A DNA stretch of 64,000 nucleotides, taken from positions 97,933,086 to 97,997,085 of the forward strand of contig CM050650.1 in NCBI GenBank assembly GCA_027574665.1, given 5' to 3'. Shown here one piece after another: positions 1 to 8,791 of this stretch. Positions within the stretch are counted from its first letter, which is position 1. Each line of letters starts with the position of its first letter. Position numbers and translations under genes: made by a program. The notes beneath the pieces were generated by a model. The model was given only the letters and a program-made list of their open reading frames with translations, was not told the origin of the DNA and did no database searches. Source of the stretch: Rhynochetos jubatus. Lineage: Eukaryota > Chordata > Aves > Eurypygiformes > Rhynochetidae.

Positions 1-643
1 ATGTGAATGGTTATAAATACCAGCACTGAATCTTTGGTTTCTTTCTCTTATGCTTTTTTACCAGTTATGAATAAAAAGTATATTTATTTTATATATAACC
101 ATTCATTTTGTATGTGAGTATGTGTACACACACAGAGTATTTTCCTGTCTCTATAGCAGTCAGAGCCAGTCTGTTCTATTTGCTGACAGGGATGCATTAA
201 GAAGCAAAGTTCATATTCTGAGACACTCTAAATCTCTTCCACCTCTCAGCAATTCCTTGCATTTACTTGGGGTTTCATCATCTCTTGCCTAGTGAACTTC
301 AGTTTTCCTGTCACTCTTTCAGACACGGTTAACTTTCTGAGCCCAAGATCTGAAATCACATTGTAAGCGGAAAACTACTGTTTTGAAGGTTTGTAGGCTC
401 CTTTTGGATACTCTGATAACTATGTGAGCAGAGGTTATTGGCTCATTAGTGGCACTGCTGATGGGAAAACCAAGAGAGGTGACAAGCCTGAACTCCAAGC
501 AGAATTTTATACCGGTTCTTAACTTCAGTCTTTTCATAATTTTCGATACTGTGTACTTCCAGATGTCAGTCTTATTCTATAGCTTTTCTGCTTCACAGTA
601 CAGGAAAAGCCTAAAAAGGCTGAGTAAGAGCAGCAAGAAAGGC

Positions 644-663
644 AAAAAAAAAAAAAAAAAAAA
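644..663 (+). repeat. poly(A) run
   Basis: An uninterrupted run of 20 A. It has no flanking target-site duplication or SINE/LINE body that I can see, so it is read as simple sequence and not as the tail of a retrocopy. Confidence 0.9.
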
Positions 664-1725
664 GGTCTGCTGTTTATCTTTCTCTTGCTCTGAGGACAGA
701 ATAGACATTTTTGTCAGTAATAAGTTCTAGGACCGAAGAGAGAAAAGTAAAGTATTTCCTTCTTTCCAGAAACTCTGAAGAGGCAGAAAAGCGTCTTTTT
801 TGCTAGTTGCTGCAGCTAGGCAGCACACCCTCTCAAGAATGCCATCAGCTTTCACGTAGTCAGGGATAGGATATGAATATCTCACTGGGGGATGTACTGG
901 TGACTTCGCTGATTGATTCATCTTTCACCCCTACTTATCTGTTCCGCACCATACAATATGTAGCACACCATTGATATTTTCTCTTCTGATTAATCCAGGC
1001 GAGCACTTCAGCGTGTCTTAAAGTGCCTTGTTGAATGGACTTTAACACAGTAGAAGCTACAAAAATCTTTGTTGACAGAGAACTACTTTCTTACATATCA
1101 TAGGAACACAGTTTTCTAGGATGTTAAATTCAAGGACACCAAGAGATATGTTGAGAAATAAATACACTATTGATATTTTTGGTGGGTTTTGCTTTTTTTT
1201 TTCCTGGTCTGAGTAAATCATCTTGCTCTCTACTTCCTGTTTTTATGAGTAGTTTCATTCTCAGATGAAGGAAAACCAGAATTAAATAAAAAAATATATC
1301 AGCAACCTTCAAGTTTCCCTTTCATCTAACTGGTGGCATATCCATAATACTATCTAAGCTGCTTAGAAGGTAAGAGGTAAGAAGGGAGAACTGTACTGAG
1401 TTTAGCTACTTCACGCCACAGTTCTAGCAATACAACAGCTGCCAACACCAAACTTTCATCACAGCGTAGGCAGGCTAACTCCTCAAACAAAGATATGTTG
1501 GACTTTAGAGACACTTTTGAAAGGACCTTAGTCTTTAAAACCTTACCCAGTGGCTTGCTTTCTTTTTAATAATGTGATAAAAAATATATTTAATCAGTGT
1601 TGTAATTGCTCAGTCCTTTTAATAACAATATTCGCCCCAAAGGGATAAAAAAATGCATCTTGTAGAGGACATTGCTCTGACTCTTTAACTTTACCAACAG
1701 TTGTATTTACTAGGCCAGTGCACTC

Positions 1726-2274
1726 TGTGCTGGTTTCAGACAGGAGAGAGTCTATTTTCTCCACAGTGCTGTCGGCTGGCCAAAGGAGTGTTTCATTCCA
1801 TGGTACATCAGCTCAGGGCACATGTGCAGTGCTGAGAGGGGTGGGATGTCCTTAAAGCCTTTGCTAACTTCCTAGCTGGATCCTTAGCTCCTTTGTTAGC
1901 TCTTGGTGTGGTTGTTAGCAGTGGGATGGGTTTGTTCTTAAGTGAGTTGGGGGGATGGGTGGCTTTTTCTTGGTTGTGTTGTTGCTCTTGGGCTCAGGCT
2001 TTCACAGCTCAGGGCCTGGCTGTGTGTCAGTCAGCAGGTGGTGAGCTATGGTATCATGTATTCTATTTTGTATTATTTTAATTACTAATGTTAACAATAC
2101 TACTACTAGTACTATCACTATAATTTTCATTTATATTCAATTATTAAATAGTTCTTATTTCAACTTTAAGAGCTTCCTTGTCTTTTCCTCTGACTCTATT
2201 CCTGCACTTGGGGGAGGGGAGGTGAGTGAGCAGCTGCGTGGTACTTTACTGTGAGCCCAGGTTAAACCACGACA
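1726..2274 (-). mobile_element. Solo LTR, avian ERVL-like
   Basis: Read on the minus strand it begins TGTCGTGGTTTAACC and ends AACCAGCACA, the same termini as the plus-strand LTR at 49551. It is flanked on both sides by the 5-bp repeat CACTC (1721-1725 and 2275-2279), a perfect target-site duplication. Five bases is the size usual for ERVL-type insertions. The body has the AT-rich middle seen in the related LTR. No internal retroviral region is attached, so it is a solo LTR left by recombination. Family assignment is from terminal sequence and general resemblance; the exact subfamily is not assigned. Confidence 0.85.
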
Positions 2275-2589
2275 CACTCAAAATGTATCCCAGATCTTTA
2301 TACTGCATATGCTGATGCTGACCTTGAATGATTGTTTTTTGTTATTTTTACTGAGGAAAGACTCAATCAATTTGGTACAGTAAATTTCATCATAAATACT
2401 AGTATTTGTTGATTATAGCCGGTATATATCTAGAAGTACATGGAATAGTGTATTGAGGAATTACTTGGCAATCAAACTAGAATTATCTGAAAAGGTGTAT
2501 CAAGGATCTGCTTGGAAATCAGGCTTACAATTCGTCCAAGAAAGCTGTGTGTCTGAACAGATGATGTCCATAAATTTAGCAAGAATTGA

Positions 2590-2711
2590 TATTTCCACCC
2601 ACAAGTTTTCTTGGTTTTGCCTCTGATTCTCCTCCCCATCCACTGGGAGAGGGAGGAGGTAAGCGAGTGGCTGTGTGGTGCTTGGTTGCTGGCTGGGGTT
2701 AAACCATAACA
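2590..2711 (-). mobile_element. LTR fragment, avian ERVL-like
   Basis: The minus strand begins TGTTATGGTTTAACCCCAGC and continues with the CACTCGCTTACCTCC and GTGGATGGGGAGGAGAAT blocks typical of the 5' end of this LTR group. Only about the first 120 bases are recognisable and the inner boundary is approximate. It is a separate fossil from the LTR about 300 bases away, since it has its own LTR start. Confidence 0.65.
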
Positions 2712-3856
2712 GAGTGCAACTTGACAGAAAATAATGGTCATTGAGACCAACAATAAAAAAAAGCCTGCAGTATAAATGAAGCTTTTAATGGACACTGCAT
2801 TTTTAAATGTGCCGAACTTGAAATCACCTTCAGTATGACATCGTGGAATCTAATCATAGGAGAAAAAGCTGTAAAAGACTTGATTTTATCAATATGGATG
2901 CTTTCGGTAGTTCCACAATGTAATTACATATACATAAAAGTTTTTTGTTTGTTTTCGATCTGTAGCATGACAAAGTGATGCTTTCCCCTCCTGAGAAACA
3001 GTGAATGCCCTTTTTCTGTTCATTCTTATATCGATCCTGATTTTACAGGTCTGTGTCATTCCTTTTTGATTTGACTTTTACAAATTCTTTCCCGATGTTA
3101 TTTTTATACCCACTTTCCTTGCCTGAGAGCCAAAATAGTTCAGCTTGAGTTAATATAGTTGCAAAGCTTCTGGTGATTCTGAATGTAGACAAATTCAGTT
3201 CATATGTGTACAGTAGAGAACATAGACCTGTGGATTTGACCCACAGTTTTCTTAAAGCAATTGAATTTATTACTGGCAGAGGTATTGCTTTACTTGTGTC
3301 TCTTGTAATAGGAATTACTCCTTTATCCTCCCTGAATCATCCCAACTAGCTGTGTGAGTCAATGAGTATGTATACCTGTAGTGGCGGAGTGCTGTTAGCA
3401 AATGAATGTGTCTGCGGGAACGCAGTGAGCCACTGGCTAATTTTACAGAGCTTGTGGCTGATTGTGCTGTGCTGTTAACCCCTCCCAACTCCTGTTAGAC
3501 ACTGAGTGTTCATACTTTTAAATTACCATCCTTGGTTTTGGATGTCTTTTTCATGACTGGAATGTTGGAATGTTCCCTTCTCATAAATTAACTTCACTTT
3601 AATTTGCCCAACTGTTTTTATTGAGCCATCTGCTTCTTTTTTTTATTCTCTCAAAATCCAATAGCCCTGCTTTCAATTAAAACTGAAACATCTTAGACAG
3701 AAAATACACCTTCATGTGTATTTTTAGTACTTACGGTTTTAAAAATACTCTGGGTTTTGTGTGATTTTAACATCATTATAACATTCATTATCCCAACTGT
3801 GTCATTTTTAAATGATCTTTAATCAAAAAGCTCTTTTTAAAAATAGAGATGTCCTG

Positions 3857-3940
3857 TGTGATCTACTCTAGGTGGTCCTGCTCTGGCAGGGGGGTTGGAC
3901 TAGATGATCTCTATCCCTTCCATTCTGTGAATCTGTGATC
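3857..3940 (+). mobile_element. CR1 LINE 3' end fragment
   Basis: A short piece of the CR1 3' end is recognisable by GGTTGGACTAGATGATCTC followed by the CATTCTGTGA tail motif. It is truncated at its 5' side and too short for subfamily assignment. Confidence 0.75.
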
Positions 3941-5659
3941 TGGCAGTTGTTATTGTTTACCAGCATTGGCTTGTTCTTTCTCTTTCAGTTTGTAGATTGT
4001 TCCATTCACCTGCAGAAAAAGAGTACTTCTCACAGTACTAGATAACCTTGCTATTCGTAACACTACGTACAGGCAAGAGGTTGGTAATATTCCCATTCTG
4101 GAAATCACTCCCATTAATGGAAACGCATCATTCTTTAAAAGGCCCTGGCCCTGTAACAGCAGCTCATGTTTCTTTAATGAAGTAATGCCAGTACTGCAAA
4201 CACAAGAATGAGAAAAGCTAGATAGGTGAGGCGCAAGGTAGGCTTGCAGAATTCCTTCAAGTGGGAGGCAAATGTTGACAGCAGAAAGGGATGTGTAGAT
4301 TTCATTTTTTGGTGGGTTGGACAGGCTGACAAGAAGAACATTATTTTTTGATGAGTTTTGACATGACTCTAAGTGTAGCAAAAGGATGTTTTTACTGTGA
4401 GATGCCTAATTTTAATGGAAAAACTATATTAATGACAGAAGTTTTGTAATAGGTGTCAAGTACTTTGAAGTGAACTATAATTAACATAATTTTATTGGCA
4501 CTGTAAGAGTAAAGCAGATAGTTTTGAAAAAGTAAGAGCTACTCACTCAGCTATTCCATTTTATGCTAAACCAGTGAAGAGAAGGAAGAAGAAGCTATTC
4601 CCCTTAAAAAAAATCATAAACAGACTGACAGTATTTCCAGAATTTCACAGCTCCAAGTCTGGAGAGAGCTGAAGATCTATTTTTGTAGGGAAGAGTGTCT
4701 CTAAAAAGATGTTGGAAATGCCTTTAGTCTCTGACACTTCTCTAGTGGTGACCTCTTTTGCATGACCGTGGCATGCGTGTTCTCGTCCAATTAAGAGGGA
4801 TGAGATACACGTGTATTATACAGAAACAAGTACGAGAGTTCTGCGTTACTGATGAAAGGCGAGACTGAAGCGTGCTTGGGGATTGACAGGTACTGTAGGA
4901 GCTAATTGAATAGCTCTGTCTCCTTGCTTTAATTCAGTTAGCTCAGGGCAAAAGTGAGTGGAAAATGTGTGAAGTTTCCTCTCATAGCATGCTTTTTTCT
5001 TCATTTTGCCTAAGATCAGCGTTGTTGAAAATTTACTGTTGAGTTCCTCGTGTTTGTCCATGCTGGAACCATGTTGCTGATTATGGACCTTTTTTTCCAC
5101 TGTTCCCAAATTCCTATACTAACTCTGACTTTCAGTAAACATAAAATGTGTGATGCTTGTATTCATAAAAATAAACATGTAGTTTTAAAATCTAAAGGTT
5201 TTGGTTATGTGTTCGTTACATGTGACCATAGTTTTCCCGGTTGGTCGGCAGGTCGCAACCTGTAACTGATGCAACTTGCTGCACATCACTGCAGCCAGCA
5301 AGTTGGCATCTTGATACTGATCTGAATTCCTTCATGGCAGCATCCTGCTCCTTCCTGCTTCTGGTGGTCCTAGTCCTACAGTGACACAAGGAGTGTACAG
5401 GATAGAGGGCAACTTTAGTTAAATACAAAAATTTAATGTTGTTTGTCTGGTCCGGTAATGAATTTATTGTATCACCTCTGTCTTTTGAGAAAGCTCTTCT
5501 TCCCACCAATTCTACTTGAAAGTGTTCTTGGTACACCATTGTTTTTCAGTTGCTTTGGGAGTCTCTGGATACAAAGAGTATGTGGCATCTACTCCTACTG
5601 AGGGCATTAAATGTGGGGCTCTGTACAGAGTATACCATGTGGGCAAATTTCTCTGTAAG

Positions 5660-6085
5660 TCATAGAATCATAGAATGGTTTGTGTTGGAAGGGACCTTAA
5701 AGATCATCTAGTTCCAACCCCCCTGCCATGGCCAGGGACACCTTCCACTAGACCAGGTTGCTCAAAGCCTGATCCAGCCTGGCCTTGAACACTTCCAGGG
5801 ATGGGGCACCCACAGCTTCTCTGGGCAAACTTCTCCAACCTTTTCACCACCCCCTTTGTGAAGAATTGTAAATCTACCCGCTTTCAATTTAAACCTGTTA
5901 CCCCTTGTCCTGTCACTACAGGCCCTTGTAAAAGGTCATGTCCTCCCCCACCCCCACCCCCCCCCCCTCCACCCCCAGCCCAGCTTCATTGTAGCCCCTT
6001 CAGGTACTGGAAGGCTGCTGTAAAGTCTCCCTGGAGCCTTCTCTTCTCCTGGCTGAACAAGCCCAATTCTCAGAGGCTTTGGGGG
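5660..6085 (-). mobile_element. CR1 LINE, 5'-truncated, antisense
   Basis: The plus strand opens with TCATAGAATCATAGAATGG, the reverse complement of the CR1 tail. The body then follows through the 3' end of ORF2, up to the part that on the minus strand encodes a GLFSQEKR-like segment. It contains an expanded C/CA-rich run at 5941-5979 where the family normally has a short G-rich stretch. Together with the plus-strand CR1 at 8511-8659 it forms an inverted pair around the TOPORS-like gene. Confidence 0.9.
5941..5979 (+). repeat. C-rich low-complexity tract inside CR1
   Basis: An almost pure C run interrupted by single A and T bases. On the minus strand this is a set of G runs of four or more, capable in principle of forming a G-quadruplex. 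It sits within the CR1 body and probably grew by slippage from a short poly-G stretch of the element. Confidence 0.85.
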
Positions 6086-6450
6086 TTACTTTTAAAGTCT
6101 CTCAGGAGGGAGGAGAAGAAAATAAGCTTTTAAATGGCTTGCTACCAGCCATTAGGTTTGGACTGGCATTATATGCAGTCCCTTTCTGATAGAGCAGGGT
6201 AATTGTAAATGAACTTCACCTATCACTGCAACCTTGTGAGAACAGTGGTAAGTAACAGGAAAACTTATTCTGGGGGATATTTGGCGTAAACTGTGAGAAA
6301 ACAGTGTATGTGGAAGGATCAGAGGTTTTCTGATAAACCATTGGTACCAGAGCAGAAAGGAGGAAAGTTGATAAGACGTTCAGTTGATCACCCTGTGGAA
6401 ATGCCATGTAAGGAGAAAAGGCACACTCATTAAAACATTACACTGAACAG

Positions 6451-6456
6451 TTTATT
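6451..6456 (-). promoter_or_regulatory. Polyadenylation signal of the TOPORS-like gene
   Basis: The minus strand reads AATAAA here, about 205 bases after the stop codon of the antisense RING gene. No nearer canonical hexamer was noticed. Transcript end near 6430 is inferred from the usual 10-30 base spacing. Confidence 0.5.
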
Positions 6457-6662
6457 AGAGAAGTAGAACAGAACAGGATGAGAAAACTAGCATGCAAGTT
6501 TCTGTGCTGGATTATAATGGATTATAGTTGAATTATGGTTTATAATGGGTTATAGTTGAATTTGCTACTATTTTTACCATAGTGAGTAGGAGTAGTTTTA
6601 GTGTAAAGTAGTGTAATCTCTGACAGTAGGTAGCAGGGTTAGTAGGGTGTGCCACTAGGGCT

Positions 6663-7475
6663 TCAGGACCTCTGCCGGGATCGGCTCCTTGGTTCCCTGC
6701 GGGAAACCCTTCTTCGCCGCTTGCTGGCACTTGCTTTTGCTGGAATAAGCTGGGCTTGATTTTTCGGGCTTAGAGCTCGCCTCTTGTCATGATTCCTCCT
6801 CCTTTGCCGTTCCCGCTGTGAGTGGTGGCCAGAGCTGTGGGACCTCTGCCTGGATCGGCTTCTTGTTGCCTGACGGTTCCTGCGGGAAACCCAGCTTCTG
6901 CGCTGAGGGTGCTCACTCTTGTCACCTGCCGCTTCCATAGCCCTTCTCTGCTGCTGTCTCCTACTGCTCGAGGGGTCGTGCTGAATCGTGCTGTGGCGTT
7001 GCCTTGGGGTCCCGCTTCGGCGCCTCTCTGGGGTCCTGGCGGAGTCACCACCACGGTCATTCCTGGAAGCCCTGCGGTGCTGGGGGCTCCTCTCCGCAGA
7101 GTGGGGCTGAGGTGTCTCTTCTCGGTAACGCCTGGCAATGATGTTGTACTGCATGAGGAAGTACACCTCAAAGTTGTTGGGCCCCACCTTGCGGAAGATC
7201 TGTTGGAAAGGCCACAGGCAGATCGGGCACGCATCACTTCTGCTGTACCAGTCCAGTATGCAGGAGAAACAGAACCTGTGCCTGCACCAGCTCACGGAGG
7301 CTTCGTCATGAATGATGTCATTGCAGATGGGGCACATTAGGTTCTCCAAAGCATCCAGTGATGCAGCCTGGGTGGTGCTGTCAGCTGGGGCAGTGGTGCT
7401 GTCAGCTGGGGCAGTGGTGCTGTCAGCTGGGGCGGTGGTGCTGTCAGCTGGGGCAGTGGTGCTGTCTGCTGCCAT
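6663..7475 (-). CDS. TOPORS-like short RING finger protein (270 aa)
   Basis: An intact reading frame for a putative E3 ubiquitin ligase. Residues 4-35 are five DSTT units in a heptad repeat (ADSTTAP). Residues 48-86 are a complete C3HC4 RING: C48, C51, C64, H66, C69, C72, C83, C86 (MCPICNDI, CRHRFCFSC, CPIC). The segment after the RING, PFQQIFRKV then FEVYFLMQYN, parallels PFDSIFHSV and FKEYVL of TOPORS. From about residue 115 the protein is rich in Arg, Ser, Gln and His with SRSRQRS motifs, like the RS region of TOPORS. TOPORS itself is about 1000 aa, so the large middle part is missing. The start at 7475 is chosen because it has a strong Kozak context (GACATGG) and because the 15 upstream codons cross a likely splice acceptor at 7500. 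GC content is far above the surrounding intron. It may be one of the short TOPORS-like paralogues annotated in songbirds; a retrocopy origin is possible but the promoter and intron argue for a working gene. Nested antisense in KHDRBS2. Confidence 0.75.
   Translation of the reverse strand: MAADSTTAPADSTTAPADSTTAPADSTTAPADSTTQAASLDALENLMCPICNDIIHDEASVSWCRHRFCFSCILDWYSRSDACPICLWPFQQIFRKVGPNNFEVYFLMQYNIIARRYREETPQPHSAERSPQHRRASRNDRGGDSARTPERRRSGTPRQRHSTIQHDPSSSRRQQQRRAMEAAGDKSEHPQRRSWVSRRNRQATRSRSRQRSHSSGHHSQRERQRRRNHDKRRALSPKNQAQLIPAKASASKRRRRVSRREPRSRSRQRS
6664..6900 (-). repeat. Internal duplication in the RS-rich tail
   Basis: About 55 bases near 6664-6720 recur near 6839-6900. Both copies encode a VSRR-(E/N)R...RSRSRQRS pattern on the minus strand; the first copy ends exactly at the stop codon. 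This looks like an in-frame tandem or nearby duplication that lengthened the basic tail. Copy edges are estimated by eye. Confidence 0.6.
7372..7468 (-). repeat. 21-bp coding minisatellite (ADSTTAP heptads)
   Basis: Four near-perfect 21-base units plus a partial fifth, at 7372, 7393, 7414, 7435 and 7456. Copies differ by single bases (for example GCA against GCG at a unit end). The period is a multiple of three, so copy-number change keeps the frame and only changes the length of the Thr/Pro/Ala linker before the RING. Confidence 0.95.
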
Positions 7476-7499
7476 GTCCTCCTCCAATGCCACCTTGCC

Positions 7500-7881
7500 C
7501 TGCAAAGGAGAGAGGTACAAAGCTCATGACCTGCCCTGGGGCCTCAACCGGCAGCAGGAGGCCAGTCCCTTCCACGGCAAAGCTGTGGAAGTCAGTGCTA
7601 AAGAGTTGTCCTCTCTGCCTGGGAGCTGGGCTTGTGCTGCCACAGACAGCAGGGACCATTCCGGGCAGAGGAGTGAGACCAGGGCATTTTTGGATTCAGG
7701 GCAGGGTGGTGACTGACCTTTCCAACACGTGCAGACCGGATCTGGGAAGGCAGGAAATCAGTTCCTCTGCAACAGCAGGCCGAGCCTGGGGGCAGAGCAG
7801 GTTGGGAGCAGCACCCCCTGCAGATCCGCTCTCTGTGCCGCCAGCAGAGGGCTCACAGAATGGGGTCCTTCGTCCCCGTAC
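7500..7881 (-). other. Candidate intron of the TOPORS-like gene
   Basis: On the minus strand a donor TGCAG|GTACGG lies at 7882/7881 and an acceptor CTCTCTCCTTTGCAG|GG at 7500/7499. Removing this piece would join a small leader exon to the exon carrying the whole RING frame, 25 bases upstream of the chosen ATG. Support is from splice-site shape alone. Confidence 0.5.
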
Positions 7882-7945
7882 CTGCAGACGTGTGTCCCCT
7901 AGCGCAGAGGACGACGCTGTGGGCCCTCCAGGAACGCTCGTGTCA
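7882..7945 (-). other. Candidate non-coding first exon of the TOPORS-like gene
   Basis: GC-rich leader between the promoter motifs and the donor at 7882/7881. It holds no ATG that opens a long frame. The 5' boundary is a guess based on the usual position of a start site just downstream of an X-box; no TATA box is evident. Confidence 0.4.
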
Positions 7946-7949
7946 AGGT

Positions 7950-8035
7950 GTCTCCATGGCAACAACGGAATGCCTTCGGGGGCCACGCCCCTAACAGCCG
8001 CCCCAGCCTGGAGGAACTAAGATTTCCCAGAATGC
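7950..8035 (-). promoter_or_regulatory. Promoter module: X-box-like, KLF/Sp and ZNF143-like sites
   Basis: Three motifs lie within 86 bases just upstream of the antisense RING gene. GTCTCCATGGCAAC at 7950-7963 resembles the RFX X-box palindrome. GGGGCGTGGCC (minus strand, 7981-7991) is a GC/CACC box. TTTCCCAGAATGC at 8023-8035 matches the core of the ZNF143/SBS element. ZNF143 sites are typical of TATA-less promoters near start sites, and RFX sites of ciliated and germ cells. The motifs are seen directly; binding and tissue are inference. Confidence 0.55.
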
Positions 8036-8188
8036 TCATCTCCCAAGAGGCCCCGAAGTTGAGGAGAATCCCACTGCTATATTTTTCGTATAAATCTGGA
8101 CACCATGTTTCACTGTTCACATCCAGCACTACATTCTGGTTTAGGCCTAAGCCATCTCAAGGCATTTCTTAACCCCTTGGCTGACTTT

Positions 8189-8791
8189 GCAGGTCAAGGG
8201 AGGTGATCCTTCCCCTGTGCTTAGCACTGGTGAGGCCACACCTGGAGTGCTGGGTCCAGTTCTGGGCTCCCCAGCATGAGAGAGAAATGGACATACTGCA
8301 GAGTCCAACAAAGGTCTGCAAGGATTGTGGAGGAACTGGAACATTTCTCCTGTGAGGAGGGGCTGAGAGCTGCCTCCAGGCTGTTCAGCCTGGAGAAGAG
8401 CAGACTCGGGTGTGTGTCTTTTTCAATGCATATAGATACCTGAAGGAAGGATGTTAAGAAGTGAGAGCCAGCCTCTTTTCATGGGTGCCCAGTGAAATGG
8501 GCACAAACCAATGTGGGTGCCCCATCCCTGGAAGTGTTCAAGGCCAGGCTGGATGAGGCTCTGAGCAACCTGGTCTAGTGGAAGGTGTCCTTGCCTGTGG
8601 CTGGGGGGTTGGAACTAGGTGGTTTTTAAGGTTTCTTCTAACCCAAACCATTCTATGATACTTTGAAAACACAGGAAGTTCCCTCTGAACATCAGGAAAC
8701 ACTTTTTTACTGTGAGAGTGATCAAGCACTGGCACAGGTTTCCCAGAGAGCTTGTGGAGCTTGCCTCCTCTGAGATACTCAAAAGTTATCT
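8189..8791 (+). mobile_element. CR1 LINE (outer), split by a younger CR1
   Basis: The left part (8189 to about 8510) runs from the AGGTCAAGGGAGGTGAT block through CTGTTCAGCCTGGAGAAGAG to ATGGGCACAAAC. The right part (about 8660-8791) resumes with GAAAACACAGGAAG and ends near GAGATACTCAAAA. These two parts are contiguous in the family. The outer copy lacks its own 3' tail. Confidence 0.85.
8511..8659 (+). mobile_element. CR1 LINE 3' end inserted in another CR1
   Basis: This starts at TGTGGGTGCCCCATCCCTGG and ends at the tail motif CCATTCTATGAT. It is the last 150 bases of a different CR1 subfamily from its host, of the type also seen at 5660, 27127, 29101, 42403 and 61271. The insertion is therefore later than the outer copy. 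Confidence 0.85.

Noticed and set aside
641-663. Poly(A) run as the tail of a processed pseudogene
   Set aside because: No recognisable coding remnant upstream and no flanking duplication.
5801-6133. 110-codon frame with a proline run
   Set aside because: It lies in the antisense CR1 and the prolines come from its C-rich tract.
6822-7340. 172-codon plus-strand frame over the RING gene
   Set aside because: It is the antisense shadow of the GC-rich RING coding sequence; its peptide has no domain and the minus-strand frame has an intact C3HC4 RING.
7476-7520. Upstream Met of the RING frame (MYLSPLQ...)
   Set aside because: The upstream codons cross a strong acceptor-like CTCTCTCCTTTGCAG, and the Met at 7475 has a better Kozak context.
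7358-8020. 220-codon plus-strand frame rich in CCQLGQW repeats
   Set aside because: Produced by the 21-bp coding minisatellite read in the wrong strand, then running through the candidate intron and promoter of the antisense gene.
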